Assembly (NCBI RefSeq): GCF_047675955.1
Contig: NC_132930.1
Span: forward strand, 49,167,832-49,231,831
DNA: 64,000 nt
Reading direction: 5' to 3'
DNA from: Chlorocebus sabaeus
Lineage: Eukaryota; Chordata; Mammalia; Primates; Cercopithecidae
Notes under the pieces: model-generated
Databases searched by the model: none
The model's input: only the letters and a program-made list of their open reading frames with translations
Told to the model about the DNA's origin: nothing
Translations under genes and position numbers: made by a program
Part shown: piece after piece, positions 57,676-64,000 of the stretch
Layout of the letters: each line of letters starts with the position of its first letter
Position numbering within the stretch: the stretch's first letter is position 1

Positions 57676-59753
57676 GGTCAATCCAAGATGGCTGATTAGA
57701 AACAGCTGCGGTCTGAGGTGCTCACAGAGAAGAATGAAAAGGGGCGAGTGAATTCAGCACCTTCAACTGAAGCATCCAGGTTCTCACATTGGGACTGACG
57801 AGACAAACAACTCAACCCACCGAGAAGAAAAGAAGTTGTAAGGGGGTCAATGGCCCACTCAGGAGTGGCATGGAGCCACAGGAACCCCCACCGCCAGCCG
57901 AGGAAGTGGTGAGTGATTGTGCAACCCTGCTTGGGAAATCATGCCTCTCCCATGGATCTTTGCAACCGTGGATCAGGAGATCCCTTCATAAGCCCCCACC
58001 ACCAGTGCCTTGGGCCCGATACACAGAGCTGTGAAACTTCAGCAGAGCAGCCACTCAGCCACACACAGAGACCCAGGCGTTTCACATACTCTGGCCCCTG
58101 GCAAGGTAGGAAATCCATCCTTCCAGATTCCTGGGAAGAGGGCTGACTCCATGGAGCCAAGCAGAATCGTTCTGCAGTCCTCACTTCCATGGCACCTCAC
58201 AAGTTAAGACCCATTGGCTTGGAATCCCAGTCAGCCAACAGCAACAGGCCGGACTCTGCCTGAGAAAGGTCCGAGTTCCCAGGGGAGGGGTGGCGGCCAT
58301 CTCTGCAATTAGGTAGACTCAGTCATTCCAGCCTGCAGACTTTGGAGAATACAAGTGGTCCAGATGAGGAGGGGTCCCCCACACACAGCACAGCTGCCTT
58401 GTCAGATCAAGGCCAGAGTGGTTCTTCAAGTGGGATCCCATCCACTTCTCCTCACTGGGTGGGTCCTCCCTGCAGGGGCTTCAGCCACTCCAGCCAGAGT
58501 TCTATGGATAGAGCTCTGATCTCCCCTTGGGATGGAGCTCCCAGGGGGAGGGGCAGCCACCATCTCTGCCATTTGGTTGACTTAGTCATTCCAGCCTGCC
58601 AGCTTTGGAGAATGCAAATGGTCTGGATGAGGAAGGACCTCCCACACCCCCAACAAAATGCAGCACACCCGCTCTATGAAAAAGCAGCCAGACTGCTTCT
58701 TTAAGAAGGTCCCTGATCCCATTTCTCCTGACTGGGTAAGACCTCCCAACAGGTGTCTACAGCCACCTCCTGCAGGTGTGTTCAGGCTGGCAACAGATCA
58801 GTACCCCCCGGGACAGAGCTTCCAGAGGAAGGAGCTGTCTGTTATCTTTGCTGTTTCTCAGTCTTCACTGGTGATACTTCCGGGTATGGGAAAAATCAAG
58901 GCAACTAGGGTCTGGAGTGGACCCCCAACAAACTGCAGCCATCTTATGGTAGAGTGTCCTGACTGTTAAAAGAAAGCAAACAGAAAAAAAGAACAACAAC
59001 AACATCATCAGGAAAAATGTCCCCACAAAAACCCCATTCAAAGGTCAGCAACCTCAAAAATTGAAGGTAGATAAGCCCACAAAGATGAGAAAGAATCAAG
59101 GCAAAAATGCTGAAAATTCAGAGTGCCTCTTCTCCTTCAAATGACCACAACACCTCTACAGCAAGGGCACAGAATGGGGCTGAGGCTGAGATGGCTGAAT
59201 TGACAGAAGTAGGCTTCAGAAGGTGGGTAATAACCAACTTCACTGAGCTAAAGGAGCATTTGTAACCCAATGCAAAGAAGCTAAGAATCACGATAAAACC
59301 ATACAGGAGCTGATAGCCAGAATAGCCAGTTTAGAGAGAAACATAACCAACCTGATGGAGCTGAAAAACACAACATGAGAACTTCACAATGCAGCCATGA
59401 GTACCAATAGCAGAATAGGCCAAGTAGAAGAAAGAATCTTAGAGTTTGAAGACTATATTTCTGAAATAAGATAGGCAGAAAAGAATAGTAAAAAAAAGAA
59501 TGAATGAAATAAAACCTCTAGGAAATATGGGATGATGTAAAGACACCAAACCTACAGCTGACTGGGGTACCTGAAAGAAGTGGGGAGAATGGAACCAAAT
59601 TGGAAAATATCCTTTAGGATATCATCCTGGAGAACTTCCCCAACCTAGCAATACAGGCCAACATTCAAATTCAGAAAATGCAGAGAACCCCAGTAAGATA
59701 CTGTATGAGAAGATCAACCCCAAGACATAATCATCAGATTCTCCAAGGCTGAA

Positions 59754-60071
59754 ATGAAAGTGTTAAGAGCAGCCAGAGAGAAAGGCCAGGCCACCTGGAG
59801 AGGGAAGCCCATCAGACTAACAGTGAGCCTCTCAGTGGAAACCCTACAAGCCAGAAGAGAGTGGGGACCAAAATTCAACATTCTTAAAGAAAAGAATTTC
59901 CAACCCAGAATTTCATATCCAGCCAAACAAAGGGTCATAAGCAAAGGAGAAATAAGATCCTTTTCAGACAAGCAAATGCTGAGGGAATTCATCACTACCA
60001 AGCCTACCTTGCAAGAGCTCCTGAAGGAAGCACTAAATATGGAAAGGAAAAACTGTTACCAGCCACTATAA
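59754..60071 (+). pseudogene. L1 ORF1 protein C-terminal remnant
   Basis: 105 codons open to the natural stop, starting KVLRAAREKGQ after Met. It corresponds to the C-terminal domain of the L1 ORF1 RNA-binding protein. The upstream part of ORF1 (from about 59017) has in-frame stops, so no full protein can be made. Confidence 0.8.
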
Positions 60072-60288
60072 AGACACACAAATACACAGACCAGTGACAC
60101 TATGAGGCAACCACATAAGCAAGTCTGCAAAATAACCATCTAGCATCACAATGACAGGATCAAATCCACACAAAACAATATTAATCTTAAATGTAAATGG
60201 GCTAAATGCCCCAATTAAAAGACACAGAGTAGCAAGCTGGATAAAGAGCCAAGACCTGTCAGTATGCTGTCTTCGAGAGACCCATTTA

Positions 60289-60599
60289 GGCCAGGAGCAG
60301 TGGCTCATCCCTGTAATCCCAGCACTTTGGGAGGCTGAGGTGGGAGGATCACAAGGTCAAGAGACTGAGACCATCCTGGCTAACACAGTGAAACCCCATC
60401 TCTACAAAAATACAAAAAAAAAAAAAAAAAAAAAAAAAATTTAGCCAGGCATGGTGGCTGGCACCTGTAGTCCCAGCTACTCAGGAGGCTAATGCAGGAG
60501 AATGGCATGAACCGGGAGGCAGAGCTTGCAGTGAGTGGAGATTGCGCCACTGCACTCCAGCCTGGGTGACAGAGCGAGAAGCCGTCTAAAAAAAAAAAA
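60289..60599 (+). mobile_element. Alu inside L1 ORF2
   Basis: Sense Alu with a long internal poly-A (60412-60439) in the middle linker. agagacccat is present before it and after its tail. Confidence 0.86.
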
Positions 60600-62346
60600 G
60601 AGACCCATCTCACATGCAAAGATACACGTAGGCTCAAAATAAAAGGATGGATAAAAATTTACCAAGCAAATGAAAAACAGAAAAAAAAATAGGGGTTGCA
60701 GTCCTAGTTTTCGACAAAACAGACTTTAAACCAATGAAAAGCAAAAAAGACAAAGAAGGGCATTACATGACGGTAAAGGGTTCATTTCAACAAGAACTAA
60801 CTACCCTAAATACACATGTACCCAATACAGGAGCACCTAGATTCATAAAGGAAGTTCTTAGAGACCTATAAAGAGACTTAGATTCTCACACAATAATAAG
60901 GGAAGACTTTAACACCCCACTGACAATGTTAGAACATTGAGAAAAAATTAACAAAGATATTCAGGACCTAAACTCAGTTCTGGATCAAGTGGATCTGATA
61001 GATATCTACAGAATTCTCCACCCAAAAATAACAGAATACGCATTCTTCTCATTGCCACATGGCACTTACTTTAAAATTGATCACATAATTGGAAGCAAAA
61101 CACAACTCATCAAATGGAAAAGAACTGAAATCATAACAGTCTCTCAGATCACAGTGCAATCAAATTAGAACTCAAGATTAAGAAATTCACTCAAAACCAC
61201 TGAACCATATGGAAACTGAACAACCTGCTCCTGAATGACTCTTGGGCAAATAATGAAATTAAGGCAGAAATCAAGAAGTTCTTTGAAACTAATGAGAACA
61301 AGAGATAATGTACCAGAATCTCTGGGACACAGCTAAAACAGTGTTAGGGAAATTTATAGCCCTAAGTGCCCACACTGAAAAGCTAGAAAAATCACAAGTT
61401 AACCACCTAACATCTCAACTAAAAGAACTAGAGAACCAAGAGCAAACAAGCCCCACCCAAAGCTAGCAGAAGACAAGAAATAATCAAGATCAGAGTCAAA
61501 TTGAAGAAGATAGAGATGCCCAAAACCCTTCAAGAAAATCGATGAATCCAGGAGCTGGTTTTTTGAAAAAATTAATATAACAGATAGACCACTAGCTAGA
61601 CTAATAAAGAAGAAAAGAGAGAAGAATCAAATAAACACAATCAGAAATAATAAGGGGGATATCACCACTGACCCCACAGAAATACAAACAACTACCAGAG
61701 AATACTAGAAACACCTCTATGCACATAAACTAGAAAATCTAGAAGAAATTGATACATTCCTGGACACATATACCTTCCTAAGACTGAACCAGGAAGAAAT
61801 TGAATCCCTGTACAGACCAAAAATGAGTTCTAAAATTGAGGCAATAATAAACAGCCTACCAACCAAAAAAAGCCCAGGACCAGACAGATTCACAACTGAA
61901 TTCTACCAGAGGTACAAAGAAGAGCTGTTACTACTCTACTGAATCTGTTCCAAAAAAATTGAAAAGGAGTGACTCCTTCCTAACTCATTCTATGACTCCG
62001 GCATCATCCTGATACTCAAACCTGGCAGAGATACAAGAAAAAAAGAAAACTTGAGGCCAATATCCTTGATGAACATTGATGCAAAAATCCTCAATAAAAT
62101 ACTAGCAAACCAAATCCTCAAGTTGGCTTCATCTCAGAGATGCAAGGTTGGGTCAACATACACAAATCAATAAATGTGATTCATCACATAAACAGAACTA
62201 AAGACAAAAACCACATATTTTTGCCAATAGATGCAGAAAAAGCCTTTGATAAAATTAAACATCCTTCATGTTGAAAACTCTCAATAAACTAGGTACTGAA
62301 GGAACATACTTCAGAATCATAAGAGCCATGTATGACAAACTCACAG

Positions 62347-62433
62347 CCAAGAAAAAGAAGAAAGAAAAAGAAAGAAGAAAGAGGGGAAGGTAAGGGGAGG
62401 TGAGGGGAGGGGAGGGAAGGGAAGGGAAGGGAA
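62347..62433. repeat. GAAA/GGGGA purine tract
   Basis: A/G-only tract (aagaaagaggggaaggtaag type, one T) at the broken 3' side of the L1. Confidence 0.85.
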
Positions 62434-62754
62434 AGCTAGACCAGGTCACCAAGGGAGTGAGTGTAGACAGAAGGGACAGAATCAAGGGCTGAGACTTAGG
62501 GACACCTGTGTGAAGGGGACTCCACCCAGTCCCTATGAGATAGTAGCCCCTGACACGTGCTCCTGTATGTTTCAGCAGCTGGACTTACGGTTTGTAACTG
62601 GGTATTTTTGTGAAGATATGATTCATCTCCGTCTCTCCCACCACGCTCTTTGCAAAAGGAGCCCTGTTCTTTTGCAAATTGCTGTGCCCCAAGGCCTAGA
62701 GCAACCCCTGGCTGCCTGATAGTAACAAGCCAATAAGCAAGTGCATGAGTGAAA
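62434..62754. other. Intergenic sequence
   Basis: Nothing recognised. Confidence 0.4.
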
Positions 62755-62771
62755 GGCACCAGGATTCTTTT

Positions 62772-63056
62772 TGTTGTTGTTGTTGTGCTCTGTCGCCCAG
62801 GCTGGAGTGCAGTGGCCGGATTTCAGCTCACTGCAAGCTCTGCCTCCCGGGTTCACGCCATTCTCCTGCCTCAGCCTCCCGAGTAACTGGGATTACAGGT
62901 GCCTGCCACCTCGCCCGGCTAGTTTTTTGTATTTTTTTAGTAGAGACGGGGTTTCACTGTGTTAGCCAGGATGGCCTCGATCTCCAGACCTCGTGATCCA
63001 CCTGTCTCGGCCTCCTAAAGTGCTGGGATTACAGGCATGAGCCACCGCGCCCGGCC
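62772..63056 (-). mobile_element. AluYRa-like Alu with 17-bp target duplication
   Basis: ggcaccaggattctttt at 62755-62771 and 63057-63073. Antisense Alu with a GTT head and ggccggatttcagctc; the very start of the poly-A side is short. Confidence 0.92.
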
Positions 63057-63073
63057 GGCACCAGGATTCTTTT

Positions 63074-63337
63074 CTGTGTCTGTTTTTACCATTGCCACAC
63101 TTAAAAAACGTAAGTTATTCTGTTTTCTTGGTGGGTTAGGGATAAAAATTTGAAAAATACTTTTATGTTATTAAAATCCATGCTACTATGTAAGAGTTAA
63201 CATAAAAATTTCCATTAGTAATTTCTTCATATAATTTTAGAAATAACATATATTTTAAGCTAAAATTCTTATCTGTTTTTTTGTTTTGTACCTATCACTC
63301 CAGTGTGACTTACTATTTCTTACAAAATCCATTCTCA
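63074..63337. other. Intergenic AT-rich sequence
   Basis: Nothing recognised. Confidence 0.4.
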
Positions 63338-63645
63338 GTTTTTTGTTTTGTTTTGTTTTGTTTTGAGATGGAGCCCCACTCTATCACCCAGGCTGGAGTG
63401 CAGTGGCACAATCTTGGCTCAGTGCAATCTCTGGCTCCTGGGTTCAAATGATTCTCCTGCCTCAGTCTCCCAAGTAGCTGGGATTACAGGTGCGCACCAC
63501 CGCATCTGACTAATTTTTGTAGTGTTAGTAGAGACGGGGTTTTGCCATGTTGGCCAGGCTGGTCTCAAACTCCTGACCTCCAGTGATGTGCCCGCCTTAG
63601 CCTCCCAAAGTGCCAGGATTACAGCTGTGAGCCACTGCACCTGGC
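63338..63645 (-). mobile_element. Alu
   Basis: Antisense Alu with a TTTTG-repeat head, ending ...gcacctggcc. Confidence 0.86.
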
Positions 63646-64000
63646 CCACTCTCAGATTTTATAATTCTATCACCAACAACAGTGTCATAGAACCAGGCTT
63701 TAAATAAATGCCTGATTATCATCTGACCCAGCAGAGAACTTCTCACATTATTAAAAAACAGTGTAGTTCTGAGTTGAACGTGGTTCATACTTTCATTTAT
63801 GTTAATAAGTAAAAGAGAATTGAAATCGCAGAGACACTGGAACGTCACTTCATCAATGACATGAGTGCCTCTTCTGAATCAGATGATAGTTTTCTAATAC
63901 TGGAAGAACATTTCCTTGATTTTTGGTACTATTCACAATGTAATGGTTACAGCCGCAACACACGTTTAAATTTAATCTACATTACTCGAATTTTCCCATA
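63646..64000. other. Intergenic AT-rich end of window
   Basis: No gene or repeat family recognised. Confidence 0.4.

Larger units (their letters stand above)
57676..62346 (+). mobile_element. L1 (L1P-type) with 5'UTR, ORF1 and truncated ORF2
   Basis: 5' UTR from caagatggctgattagaaac (57684). ORF1 zone about 59017-60071: the C-terminal part (59754-60071) is still open and contains SFSDKQMLREF. ORF2 starts at 60151 (MTGSNPHKT), with the endonuclease start intact up to an Alu at 60289. Later ORF2 includes atgcagaaaaagcctttgat (DAEKAFD, reverse transcriptase) near 62230. It ends at a purine tract without RT core, 3' UTR or poly-A. Multiple stops: inactive. Confidence 0.85.

Noticed and set aside
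36150..64000. Upstream neighbour gene (e.g. PIGG 3' end) or a lncRNA
   Set aside because: No exon with recognisable protein similarity was found. A noncoding transcript cannot be excluded without RNA data.

Overview
The window is vertebrate nuclear DNA from a primate, very probably an Old World monkey. Several young Alu copies carry variants I associate with the Cercopithecidae-specific AluYRa group (for example 44096-44397: ctcaagcctgtaatc, aaaaaactagccgggcgag, gagatccggccactg). The one protein-coding gene is the 5' part of PDE6B, the beta catalytic subunit of rod photoreceptor cGMP phosphodiesterase 6. It lies on the minus strand. Eleven coding exons (36026 down to 986) join in frame with GT-AG introns. 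They give codons 1-489: the N-terminus, GAF-A, GAF-B and the first residues of the catalytic domain. Exons 12 onward lie beyond the left edge. In human this gene is in subtelomeric 4p16.3, which fits the many minisatellites seen here.

Layout by region. 1-985: CA-rich DNA and intron 11. 986-8581: exons 11 to 4, with three minisatellites (46 bp in intron 10, about 40 bp in intron 6, about 50 bp in intron 5) and a nest of four Alus in intron 8. 8582-27072: the 18.5-kb intron 3, which holds an L1 3' fragment, a Tigger-type fragment, a GC-rich unique stretch, an old L1 (about 15.4-25.0 kb) broken by more than ten Alus, and a 34-bp minisatellite. 27073-27712: exons 3 and 2. 27713-35558: intron 1, with 29-bp and 36-bp minisatellites and one Alu with a perfect 15-bp target duplication. 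35559-36026: exon 1. 36068-36149: uORF, CRX-like site, GC box and NRL/AP-1 element, i.e. the rod promoter.

36.2-64 kb is the 5' flank of PDE6B. I found no convincing coding gene there. It holds MaLR-type LTRs, 31-bp, about 33-bp and 18-bp tandem repeats, old L1 pieces, a Tigger1 DNA transposon (about 50.54-53.15 kb) carrying two Alus and a small hAT-like element, a 343-bp Tigger-type element with both ends, and an L1 (about 57.68-62.35 kb) with 5'UTR, a decayed ORF1 and an ORF2 that is cut off in the reverse transcriptase region.

Nothing here looks like a new multi-gene system. The most interesting signals are the placement of minisatellites directly against PDE6B splice sites, a 15-codon uORF whose stop overlaps the PDE6B start codon, and the nested transposons with readable target-site duplications.
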